This document shows positions 54,211-64,000 of a stretch of 64,000 nucleotides of DNA, piece after piece (the stretch's first letter is position 1; each line of letters starts with the position of its first letter). Position numbers and translations under genes: made by a program. A model generated the notes under the pieces. That model searched no databases. It was not told the origin of the DNA and saw only the letters and a list, made by a program, of their open reading frames with translations. The stretch is from Bostrychus sinensis (Eukaryota; Chordata; Actinopteri; Gobiiformes; Eleotridae), in NCBI GenBank assembly GCA_020698575.1, contig CM036254.1:34655393-34719392 (forward strand), given 5' to 3'.

Positions 54211-55490
54211 ATCTGAATAATATTCTAGTTATATTATTCTGCTTGCAATTGCTGGTCATTTTTGCTGAGGGTCTGTCTGAAAGTGGGGTCCATAGCAGTC
54301 TGTCTATTAATTCCTTTTTGGGCCCCTGCTGAGTTTAAAGTCAAAAATGTCTCAAAACATTCATCCTGTTAGGAAAATAGTCAGTCAGTGTTTTAATAAA
54401 ATTACAATGAAATGTTATATAGTCAATTTTAAATCCCCCCCCATCCCTGTCCTGCTTAGGGCTCCCATATGTACAGGACCACCACTGTTTCAACCAACAG
54501 TGTGGCAGTTCTGACAGTTTTGGCTGTGGTGTTTCTATGGTTCCTCTGGATTAAATGTGTGGTGTTTCCATGTAGCACAGCAACAGCACCATCTGGTGAC
54601 TTGGCGTTACAGGTAGAAAGCTAAATTTGTAAATTAAAGAGCACCGGAATGCAAGAAGCTGACAACTACACTCTTTGCACATATTAGATTGCTGGAGAGT
54701 GGATTACTATATTCCAGTCAATGCCATAGTAATCAGTGGAGACCTGTGTCACCAAGAGCTACCTCAAAGCTCAAACTGACCTATAGTGATTGTGACATTC
54801 GGAGACTTTTTTACAGACTTCAGCATAACAAAAAGATAGTCAAAACTGTTTTCTGAAAAAATGCTGGGGAATTGTGATGAAGGATGAGAAAAAGCCCAGT
54901 GTAAACCTTGATGTCGAACTCATTGTGAAGCTAAAAGAAAAAAGTGTGCTGTGTGCAGTATTCTCCAGCAGTACATCCTGGCCAGACCTGCAGCCGGAGA
55001 GGTCTGCTGATGTGTTCACTGTCAGCCTTTTCACGGGGAAATGGCAGCAGCCTCCAGCCTCAACATGTGTGTTTTCCATCGTACTAACAAGAACTACTTC
55101 TGTTTTTTTGTACTCAGGCCATGCTGCAGCAACACACGTGTAGCTGCTGAGCCCATCACACACACAAACATGCACACACATGCCCTGGTCTTATGAATAT
55201 TTAATGTGCTGCTCTTTTATTTTCCTCTCAAGGTCACTGTCAGGACCACACTCTGCTAATGGCCATTTTGACATCTTCAACTGCAGAGCTGTAATTCTTC
55301 CATTAGAGCTGTTTTTAAAGACATCTGACTTTCCCTTTGCAAAGACACAACTTGGCTGTTTTAACTTGTTGTAGGCACTACACTCATGCATTTTCATATG
55401 ACCCTGCAGTCTAAATTACCTCTTTAGTTCTATCTGTGTTGGTTAAAGTTGAAGGGCCATAATGATCCAACTGGAATAAAGACAGACCAA
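54210..55490. other. Intron with unassigned open frames
   Basis: Frames overlap on both strands at 54840-55181 with no domain. Without homology or splice context I call neither. No repeats identified. Confidence 0.3.
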
Positions 55491-55494
55491 AACC

Positions 55495-55640
55495 ACTCTG
55501 AGACTACAGTGAACCGAGACCATGACAAGATCGGGACTTGAGCCGAGACAAAGACTTTTAGAGGCTCAGGTCAAGACCGAGAGCAAAGGGACCAAGGGAC
55601 CGAGACCAAGGCAAACCATGAACCAAACCTGTTGACCCAA
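55495..55640 (+). repeat. Degenerate GAGACCAAG-type minisatellite
   Basis: Repeated GAGACCATGACAAGAT, GAGACAAAGAC, CAAGACCGAGAGC, CCGAGACCAAGGC over about 145 bp. Confidence 0.55.
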
Positions 55641-57260
55641 CACTAAACAAAGAAACACTGCACATCAAATACAGTAAAGGATCAGCTGAATGAATTAATG
55701 ACATCAGACAAACCATTAAAAAACAGATAATAGATGTTCTAACATGCTTGTAAAAGGGCTTGGTTTAAAAGATAAAAAGATAGATTTTCCATTAGTTTTC
55801 TCAATTTCCTAGAGTTTAAAAGTTTGGCAGAAGCTAATCACCTATGGGGTAACTCATGACCATAGCGCAATTAATTGTGATCTCAAAAATGTTTGGAAAC
55901 TGAAAAAAAAAGGCAAATCTTAAAATGTATTTCAATTTTGTTTTTTGTTTTTTTATTTAATATATTTTTTGACCAATATTAATTGTGTTATGGTCATGAG
56001 TTAGCACATGCTGTAGCTGATTAGCCTGAGTCGAGCTTTTAAACTCTTAAAATACACATTTTCTGAGAAGTCTATGGAAAAAAATGAATGTGAATGTGGC
56101 TCAGTTGTCACACTCTTAATATTTAGCCAATCACAGCAAAGGCTGTTGCTGATATAGCCAAAGTACTTTCTGTGATGATAGTAAAACAATGTCATGATTT
56201 AGTCTGAGGACTTGTGCTATTTTTATAAATGTATAGCAGCATATAAGCTAAAGTCTTTGAGTACAACACAAAAAGCACTTGCTCCTGTCAGCACATTCAA
56301 AATCCACCCACCTGTGACATTATCGCCACACTCGGTTAAACCACCGGCGGTGCAGCTCGAAAGGTTGCCGAACTCCAGAATCCTGTGAGAATCCAGCTGC
56401 TGTGCAAGATAATAGCCCAGACTTGAATGGTCAGTACTGTCACAATCATCAGGATGGATCCAGTACTAATGGTCAATAAACTTTTCCAGCCTTGTGTCTC
56501 CAGAGTGTCTTTCAAAGTGCTAGGACAACACAGAATCCCCAACAATAACACACTATGTTCAAAACCAAGTCCTTCATGATATATGTACCCACTGGCTGGT
56601 TTACCAATGGGAAAACTGAGAGCCATAGCATGCAATCTATAGTATATATCGCCAAAGTTTTTGTGCTGAACTGTCAGTGTTAGACAGAGGTTGATGTTTA
56701 CTGCCCCACAATGCCTAGCAGCGAGTAGAGGTGCACATAGGAGCCAGTGCAGTCATGTCAACCATAGGTTAAATCAGAATCTGTCAGCAGTGATGACACA
56801 GAACGCGGCGGGTCTGCATTTCTCCGCTGTCAGCTTGTTAACCAGTGCAGCGGAGGCAGGCAGAGGATGACTGATAGACCTGTGTATGGTTCAGATCTGA
56901 GCGCACGGTTCCGGGGCAGAGAGGAGAGCAGCCATGACGGCGTGATCCTAATGAAATCAGACATGCTTCGTGTCAGAGTCTGCCACCTCGCATGTCACTT
57001 AGCTGCACTTGTCACACATCCAGTAGGTTTGGTATATCTACAGGGAGCCCAAATGGTGGTCACGTTTGTAGCATGTCTGACCAGAGGTGATGGCATCAAC
57101 CCTGGCGCTGCGCTTTTTTTTTTAAAGCAGTCTCAACCCATTCTGTCAAGTGTGATGCCTGGAATTGTGGAATTTTGAGGATTCAGGAGGTGCAAAATTG
57201 ACCTCTTAAGTTGTGCCTGTAGCATATACCTACATTCTGTTCTAATTTATATAGACACTT
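55640..57260. other. Mostly low-copy intron
   Basis: Holds a hydrophobic 99-codon minus-strand frame at 56336-56635 (see findings) and a repeat-free, GC-balanced patch at 56770-57000. No repeat family recognised. Confidence 0.3.
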
Positions 57261-57263
57261 TTA

Positions 57264-57313
57264 AAGCACTTTTCCACCAGCACTACTCTACTTTACTTGC
57301 TTTGGATAGTTTT

Positions 57314-57347
<34 letters not shown>

Positions 57348-58475
57348 TCACCCACAAACCCAAAGAAAAGAGCCAGAAAAGACTACAAGCAGCCAGGTTT
57401 TATTTATTTATTTTATCTGTTTATTTGGATGGGACAATGCATATTCATGAACATACAATTTGTGAAATCACACATATTGACATAAATACGCCGGATTTAG
57501 CACAGGTGCTAATTTCCATCCGTAGTCCCAGACATAAAATACACATAAAATAGACATTTGACAGACTCGACAAATACAATTGACAGAATACATATAATGC
57601 ACAGTATCGTACAGTGCAATAAACAAACGTATGATTCAAGTATTTACGTTATGTAAGTGCTGGCTGTCATGACCTAAGGTGCTGGTTAAAGGTGCTTTTT
57701 ATAGAGTGCATTATAGAGTTCCTGCAGTATTTACAATACTATTTTTAAAGTGCTAGGGTCTACATGTGTGTGTAATGGTGTCTAATGGTGGTTACAATTT
57801 TGATTGCTTTTCAACCATCTCTTAAGGTGCGTTTTAAATGATGCAAAGGTTGGACTATTTCTAACTGAGACAGGTAAGGTTACATGCTGTTGAAAAGTAC
57901 AGGAGAGTTGCGAGCTGCGCCCAATTCACAATACTTGTGTGTCCGTCCTGTCTGATCTCTGCAACAAAATAAGTCAATGTCAAGTCAAGTCAATGCGTGA
58001 GTTCACACTGTGTTGTAGTACGTGTCCGGTGCTCCAACAAAAATATGAGTCTATTTTTCATGGATGTTGCAGCTGCCATGCATAAAGTTGAACAAAGCAG
58101 ATCAACCCAGACAGGAAGCCAGACCCGGGACCAGTGAAGAGAAACTCACTACTCTCCTGCGACCGCTGGGTGTTGTCAGAGACGTACTGTACATGCAAAA
58201 CATTTAGTGCATGTATGTTTCAGTGTGAATCAGGCCTATCTTTTAAAAATGCCAGTTTGTTTTTGTGGCTAACTCACTGACAACATTCTCTAACCAATCA
58301 GCGACCAGCAATCTGTCAATGTCACTTTGTAGTCCTGGTTTGGTTCGGTTAGAACCTCGGGTGAGTGGGCACTACAAAAATACCTGGTACTGGTAACGGT
58401 TGCCTAATGGATAAGCTGACAAAGGGGGTAGAACTGAGTAAAGTAAAACCAAGTTGTGCTGGTGGAAAAGGGCCA
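57264..58475. mobile_element. Harbinger-like element split by a LINE tail
   Basis: Left AAGCACTTTTCCACCAGCAC, right read outward TGGCCCTTTTCCACCAGCAC, followed on both sides by ACTTTACT words. TTA on both sides (57261-57263 and 58476-58478) fits the 3-bp target duplication of PIF/Harbinger elements. No transposase. Confidence 0.75.
57392..57960 (-). mobile_element. LINE 3' end nested in the Harbinger-like element
   Basis: TTTTATTTATTTATTTTATC tail, then TTTGGATGGGACAATGCATA, GCACAGGTGCTAATTTCC and, farther in, TTTTAAATGATGCAAAGGTTGG: the 3' UTR type of a common fish LINE. No coding remnant recognised. Poly-T at about 57319-57346 lies just outside. Confidence 0.65.
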
Positions 58476-58479
58476 TTAG

Positions 58480-59235
58480 TGTTTATAAACAGAACATCTG
58501 CATTCCAAAGAATGTTCGGAACTTAAAAAGACAAAAACACATTTTTAATGGAGGAATTAGCATTAGCCACAAAGGATTGCTTTGTCAACTATGAATGAAC
58601 AAGATCAGTTTTGGAACCTGACAACCACTCGACCACATATAAGTAATATCAGAGCCTGGTTAGAAAACATTAGTGAACGTTCAACCGTTTTATTTAATGT
58701 GGCATTAGTGTCTATAATTAGCATATAAGCTAAAGGCTACGCAAGTGACATTTCTTTATTTTAATAGTACTCAGGGCAAGTAATTACAGAAATGTGATGG
58801 ACCACAATAGTTTGTCAGTGTTTGCTCAGATTTAATTCATCCATCACCTCAAATGCTACTCAAATAGGTTCACTGTAGCAACTATAGCTGGAAATCAAAT
58901 CTTTGTCATATTAATTCATAGTCAATTTGAACAAATAAACAACAACCATTTATTCCTGCTGTCTAAAAACATTTTATTTATATGAAACATATTTTTATAT
59001 TTTTACTTTCCTCCTTTGATGAAATGAATGGGATAAAACTCTTGGTACTAAGCTGCTTGTGCAATTATTAATTATTATTTGAATATCTTATTTATATTGT
59101 CTTTATTGCTCTAAGAAGCACTGGTGTAGTCTATGTGATACACAGGTTTATGCCGTATAACCACTAGGAATGCTGCAGAATTCCGTATACTCACTTCAGT
59201 GTCCACAATGATGTGTAACAATCATTACGTCCTCG
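58480..59235. other. AT-rich intron, nothing recognised
   Basis: No feature supported. Confidence 0.3.
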
Positions 59236-59625
59236 GTACTTTTGTCTCTGTTCACAGAGCCCAGCGCTAACTCTTTACAGCCTCAGCCTCTCTCCTCCTG
59301 TTCCCGTCACAGCAGCAGCGCAGCAAACGGAGCTCTGTGGAAGACTAACTTGTTTCTCATTGGTTATCTGATGCTTGTCCCGCCTACATTGTGCTCTCAT
59401 TGGTTGTCTCCCGTTCATGAACACGTATGTTGTGAACGCGCCTCAGCAGCGCCAGATTCAGACAGAAAACAAATGATATCTACAGAAAATAATAATCCAG
59501 AAGTATATCTTTATAAAAATACAATAAAGCAGGCGTTGGACACAGATACCAGAGGAGTATGAGGACTACAGCAGGAAGGAAGGTCACAGAGGAGTTACAG
59601 ACACTCTGAGCTAAACTGTAAGTAG
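59235..59625 (+). promoter_or_regulatory. CCAAT-rich promoter-like region
   Basis: Two inverted CCAAT boxes (TCTCATTGGTTATCTG near 59356 and TCTCATTGGTTGTCTCCC near 59396) sit about 40 bp apart. Around them are GTCCCGCCTAC (GC-box-like) and CpG-containing AACGCGCCTCAGCAGCGCC. Downstream, CTGTAAGTAGG (59617-59627) looks like a splice donor. This arrangement would suit a TATA-less alternative or lncRNA promoter. A 106-codon frame runs through without a domain. A repeat-borne promoter is the alternative. Confidence 0.35.
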
Positions 59626-59629
59626 GCTA

Positions 59630-60185
59630 ATTTATCAAGTTAGCATCTTAAGAATAAGCCACTGAGACAAGTCACTGACCAAACATTTTCACTCTGTTCA
59701 TTAAACTGAATATTTTGTCAGGTATCAGAGGAGGAAACTAAGGCAGAAGGCTGGGGGTACAAGTAAAGAATGTAGAGTATTAAAGACAAACACAGCTACA
59801 GCAGAAGATGCTAAAGGAGCCCAATAACGGTGACAGTCTGTAAATCTGACTCTTAAAGACAAGGTAGGCATTTTTACTGAGCACTGCTCTGATCTCTTTG
59901 TACCCACATTTTAGGGCTCATCACATAACAGTAGGCTAGGGGTTGACAATTCTTGTGTTGAAAGTAGCATATTTGCATTTGTAGGTGTTGTACAGCACAA
60001 ATATGACTTTGTAATTTTCATATTTATAGAGACTTAATTTAGCCCACTGCATGTATTAAGATTGTTTGACTCGTTTTGGGAATTGAAGTAACTGAGAGAT
60101 GCATTTGGCATTTTTTATGAATATACGGCTGGGAAGCAACAAACGACTTGCCCCTTGGGGATACATTTTTTTCTGATTCTGAAAA
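59630..60185. other. Intron, nothing recognised
   Basis: No feature supported. Confidence 0.3.
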
Positions 60186-60342
60186 CTCAAATATTCCCAT
60201 TTGGCTAAATAATGTATGTAGGCCCTATACACTAAAAAACCACAACCCCAAAAAATGTTATTAAGCAACCCTAACGCGAGTGTATATGGGCCAGGAATCA
60301 TCACAGTATACCCACTACAAAAACGTAGACTACACCACTGCT
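60185..60342 (-). mobile_element. hAT end fragment (CAGTGGTGTAGTC)
   Basis: Minus strand reads CAGTGGTGTAGTCTACGTTT then TTGTAGTGGGTATACTGTGATG, a recognisable fish hAT terminus. Opposite end not found. Confidence 0.6.
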
Positions 60343-60344
60343 AA

Positions 60345-61560
60345 GAAGCAATCTTATGCAGTACTTTGGGCTGCCAAAGTTGTAAACGTGCTTTATAAAT
60401 AAATTTGACAATGACACTGAAAACAGCTTCTTTTGGGGAGCCGTTGATGAAAACACTTTTGGATTATGCTCTCTCTCCTGAACTTAGCAAGTGATGGTAG
60501 AAAGATTGCAGCTGCACACAGCACTGCTAAGACTTTCTTAAGGGGCTAAAGCCCTCTACAGACAGTGCTGCCTCCTGATCGTCTCATTTTGTTCACATGT
60601 GAATAAAGTTGGGAGGATTTGAGTTCTAGACATTTTTCTTCTTATATGGTGTGTTTAGAAAATAAGTCCAATGTTCTTGGAAAGCTTACAGTTTCATACT
60701 GAGCATTTGAAAATGTCAGTCCTGTCAGTCTTGTGTAATACTGATACTGTGATGTGATGGCCTGTTGACGTGTGTGGCTGCAGCATCACTTCACTAAACA
60801 GCTGTGTACTGTATGTGTCTCTCACTGGAAGACCTGATTTATGAAGACTAACACAGACGAGAGCCATGTCCACCTCCTCCTCCTCCTCACTGTCCATCTA
60901 AAGTCCTGTTTGGTCTGCCTCCATAAGCCACTGCTGTACACCAACAACAGAAAGAATGAAGTTAGTTTGTGACTGCATTAAAAGCTTCACTTTGGACTTC
61001 AGTCAACTGGCTCAGTGGATCACTCTGGACACTGTAAATCCAGCCAGCCCACAGTGCCTAGTTTGTTTTAGCTGTGAAATTATGGAATGGACTAAAAGTT
61101 GATAATAATGTACTTCGCTGGCAAGCTTCAAAAGGGCTTTTGTAAAAGTGATTTTTCTTTTTAATCAAGAGTCAATATTGAAATAATGCTGACTCTAAAT
61201 TGTTGATAGTGTATCAATGTGAAAGTAAATGATTGTCTGCCGATCTGTGTATGTATTTGTGACTGACTGGACATTGTGGACATTGTTCATTGTTCATCAT
61301 TTAAAGTACCTTTTCAGAAAATGGCTGTCACAGACTACAAAGAACCTAAATCTGGACTAACCCAGAAGAATAATGGCTGCTAAACTTTTTTTTTTTTTTT
61401 TTCTGTGGCAGAAATGGGCTTTCACATTTCCACATTTGTACTTGTCTTTTTCCACTGCTCCATGAGGCTTTGTGCACCGCTCCATGAATTTCCTGAATGT
61501 GAGGTGCATGACAGAGAGGCCAAGTAAGTCCAGAGCCAATGCAAAAGCAAATCATTTAGT
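60345..61560. other. Intron, nothing definite
   Basis: Poly-T at 61387-61402 and small unassigned frames. No repeat family recognised. Confidence 0.3.
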
Positions 61561-61930
61561 GTGTAAAAAAATATCCGGGGGTCAGAGGTCACTTACTCAA
61601 AGCACAATACTGAGTTCTGACTCTGAGCCGCTCACAATGGTCTGCCTCTGAATGTTACAAACACTTTTCCACATGGGGAAACTGTATTTTCTGCCTCTCA
61701 AAAGAACCGGAGGCACGGGTCATTTTTTTTCTCTCCGACAATAGTTTGTGGAGGTACAGCTGGGAGCGAGCTTGAAAAACTCTGTTTGCAAAGGTTTCTT
61801 ATTTGAGGAGAATGTAGTAATTAGCAAATCCCGCGGCGGGCTCCTTCAGCAGTTCTAATGGAAGCAGTGATGTCTTTGGCGCTCGTTCCCAGAACACAAC
61901 AAAGCGTTCAGGTTGTCTTCACACATGACT
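61560..61930. promoter_or_regulatory. Candidate conserved non-coding element
   Basis: Repeat-free, balanced composition: GGGTCAGAGGTCACTTAC (nuclear-receptor-like direct half-sites at 61579-61592), CCGCTCACAATGGTC (Sox-like), GTAGTAATTAGCAAATCCC, CCGCGGCGGGCTCC. No coding frame. Inference. Confidence 0.4.
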
Positions 61931-62855
61931 TTTTGGGGTGACTTTGTACGGAACGTTTTACAATGCACTGGCAGTCGCTCTGCTCCTTTTCCACAATAAA
62001 AGTTTAATAAAGCACTTTTTCCATTATTCTCTTAGGGCAGCTCAGGACTACACCGTGGAGTGCTTAAGGGCAGTTAATAGAATTCAGAATGGTTTTTGTT
62101 ATGTTCAGGGGCTGTATCTCCACGTTGCTCCGACTCATATGTAACCAGTACTTTAGTCTTTAGTGTGTGTGTGATATTTTGTACATATGCTCTAAAAGTT
62201 GAATTCACATTTTGGACAATATAGTAACTGGCACAAATCTGCCAGACTAACAGTAGTTTCAGTGTATGTCTTTAGGTTAAAGACATACTTTCATAAGATT
62301 AGTCACATGAAAAATCTAAATATTTAGTTCAGAGTTGATAAATAAGTTGAAAATTATGGTAAAAGTTGTAAAATGTATTTTTTTTAAATTAGTCAGAGTG
62401 AGATATCTGTTCTTTGAAGGATCTTTGTATTTGCACTTAGCACTCTTTCAGTAGTTGATCTTTGACATCTTTTTTATTGGGACAAAACAACAAACTGCTG
62501 GTGTTCACGGTGCCACGGTCTTTCACAGAACTAGAGGCAGACTCTGCAGCCTGTGCCTCTTTTGAGTCTGCAGACGAACTGCGGACAGAGACTACAGGGG
62601 CAGTAAAGGGCACGCTCATGGCCATGTGTTGTGACAGACTCAGACGTGCACGTTCCCTTTACTTTCACTTCTCCCTCAAGCAGCAGGTTAGCAGTAGCTC
62701 CGGTGTTTTTGAGTAAATAAAGACGCTGGTGTGGATCTTCAGGTCTGTCCCCTGTGCTCTGGAGATAAATGATGTCCTGTCTCTGTCAAAACCGGTGCTG
62801 AAGTTGAAAACTCAGCTCAACACATGGAGTTGAAAGTGACCCGGCTGCTGTGTAG
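61930..62855. other. Intron with unassigned open frames
   Basis: Frames on both strands overlap at 62437-62716 with no family signature. Confidence 0.3.
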
Positions 62856-62859
62856 ACCT

Positions 62860-62968
62860 GCCAGGTATCAAAACTTGGTACTGAAAGAAAATTATTTTTT
62901 GATACCACTATGTACTGGAGCTTTTCAGTCAGTACCACAAAGGTATTGTTGTTCAGTACCCAGCCCTA
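62860..62968 (-). mobile_element. hAT end fragment (AGGGCTGGGTACTGAA)
   Basis: Minus strand: CTAGGGCTGGGTACTGAACA, ACAATACCTTTGTGGTACTG and further GGTATCAAAA words; a widespread fish hAT terminus. Confidence 0.6.
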
Positions 62969-63119
62969 GTAAGGGAGTGATTCTGCGCCATGCTGTACTT
63001 ACTGGAGAATTATGTCATAAAATGTACGATGTAGCTATTTTTAGGATTACACAAACAAAACACCCCATACAAACCGTTCCATTTTAGTTGCGGTTCGTGC
63101 TCTTGCTTTCCAGCAAGGA

Positions 63120-63345
63120 GAACATGAAATCAATCTTAGGGCTGGCTGTCACACAATGTCTCTGGGTGGAGTCTGCATGTTCTCCAGGCCCTCCATCCAG
63201 TAACATGCATGCATTTGCCCATAGTGAATGAATTTGAGCGTGAACTATTGTCCAGAGTGTACACCATCTAAGGCCCATAGTTGCTGGGAGGGGCTCCACT
63301 CACTGGTGACCCCTAATGGGAATATGAAAAGAAAGATGGAAGTAC
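63120..63345 (+). repeat. Interspersed repeat (35000 family, full-length-like)
   Basis: GGGTGGAGTCTGCATGTTCTCC, CATAGTGAATGAATTTGAGC, GTACACCATCTAAGGCCC, ATAGTTGCTGGGAGGGGCTCC, CCCCTAATGGGAATA. Confidence 0.65.
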
Positions 63346-63589
63346 AAATGGCTGACAGAAAAATCCTGTTTGCACTGCAATACTTTGAATGTCCACTGTG
63401 GAACTGACATCAGGGGAGAGGAGGTACTTCAATCTAGATCTCATAATATTCCCTTACATCCAGGTGTGTACTCAGCCTCACTACTACAAATTTGACTGAA
63501 AATACAGTCAAAGCTAATGAATCCATCCATGTTGAACTTTCATAAATTCTGCAAACTTGGAAAAGCCTGAAAGCCTCCTTCATCAGCTT

Positions 63590-63970
63590 CTGAAGACACT
63601 GCAGTGTAGGTCCAAGCTCAGGCCTTCTTCAAAGTCCAACCATGACGGACTTAACCGACTGTAAGAGCTTCTATGTCCGTGGGATGGAATTGGGGGTAAT
63701 TAGGTCTGAGGTTAAAGCCTGCGTGTGTGGCCAGGGCAGATAGCTTCAGCCTCTCCTGGCACCATTTCAAACTTCAACCTGTGCTCTACAGGCCAGGCAG
63801 CAGAATAAATGTTTGACCATACCAGCGCCGTAGAAGTGTTTCCCTCTGAGTTGTGAAGCAACCATTGGTTCTGTCCCATTTAGCATCCAAACAAGCATCA
63901 GCACAACTTCCATGGCTTTGAAGTGCTCTAATTAAACCTCTATAGGAGATAATACACTTGGACTTATGCA
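63590..63970. promoter_or_regulatory. Candidate conserved non-coding element at window end
   Basis: Repeat-free block with GGGGGTAATTAGGTCTGAGG (63690), CAACCATTGGTTCTGTCCC (palindromic CCATTGG, 63860) and CTCTAATTAAACCTC (63926). No recognised coding frame. Confidence 0.35.
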
Positions 63971-64000
63971 AGCACATCTTTAAATATGGATATATGGATA

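Larger units (their letters stand above)
19337..64000 (+). other. nrg3: nrg3 intron downstream of the EGF exon (partial)
   Basis: I looked for the next exon (the remaining EGF cysteines and juxtamembrane segment) and did not find it, so this intron exceeds 44 kb if the gene is intact. Contents are transposon relics, microsatellites and candidate regulatory blocks, listed separately. Confidence 0.7.

Noticed and set aside
54874..55143. 89-codon frame on + strand with overlapping 113-codon frame on - strand, considered as an extra exon
   Set aside because: No domain, no agreement with NRG3 sequence, and frames on both strands suggest chance in low-stop sequence.
62437..62716. Overlapping frames on both strands considered as a small gene
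   Set aside because: No homology recognised and mutual overlap on opposite strands; insufficient support.
1..64000. A novel multi-gene defence, biosynthetic or viral system
   Set aside because: No cluster of open frames with compatible orientation, spacing or domains exists; the window is vertebrate intron with transposon relics.

Overview
This is teleost (bony-fish) nuclear DNA. It is AT-rich, almost without protein-coding sequence, and full of fish-type repeats: tRNA-headed SINEs, non-LTR retrotransposon tails, hAT, Tc1/mariner and Harbinger-like non-autonomous elements, foldback palindromes and microsatellites. No bacterial or phage gene organisation is present.

The only host protein-coding exon I can support is at 19207-19336 on the + strand. 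It encodes the first four cysteines of the EGF-like domain of neuregulin-3 (nrg3), with a TACTAAC branch site, a 3' splice site and a GTAAGC donor. If the gene is intact, the rest of the window is intron: 19.2 kb upstream and 44.7 kb downstream. Neither exon 1 nor the next nrg3 exon was found, which fits the very long introns of NRG3 in vertebrates.

Layout: 1-5 kb holds repeat ends and a minus-strand LINE with a YADD motif. 5-16 kb holds a dense run of DNA transposons (hAT MITEs, two foldback palindromes, an iteron-bearing inverted-repeat element, a Tc1 relic) and two SINEs. 16-19.2 kb is mostly low-copy sequence that could be conserved non-coding DNA, next to an inverted pair of minisatellites. 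19.2-27.5 kb holds the exon, a hAT with a recognisable target duplication, a Harbinger-like element carrying a RecQ-helicase-like scrap, and three more palindromes. 28.1-28.95 kb is a strong regulatory-DNA candidate. 29-43 kb holds repeats, a 576-bp AAC/AAT microsatellite, an L1-like relic and a hAT split by a LINE whose 210-codon RT-end frame is still open. 44-53 kb holds candidate enhancers, a 300-bp tandem duplication and several copies of an unclassified 0.7-0.9 kb element. 53-64 kb holds a LINE C-terminus, a Harbinger-like element split by a LINE tail, a promoter-like CCAAT region and further low-copy candidates.

I found no new multi-gene system. The most notable items are the palindromic elements with internal regulatory-looking motifs or iterons, the unclassified element family near 45 and 51 kb, the patch shared between a LINE and a locus 1.2 kb away, and the candidate nrg3 intronic enhancers. 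All similarity statements come from reading the sequence by eye; no database search or alignment program was run.
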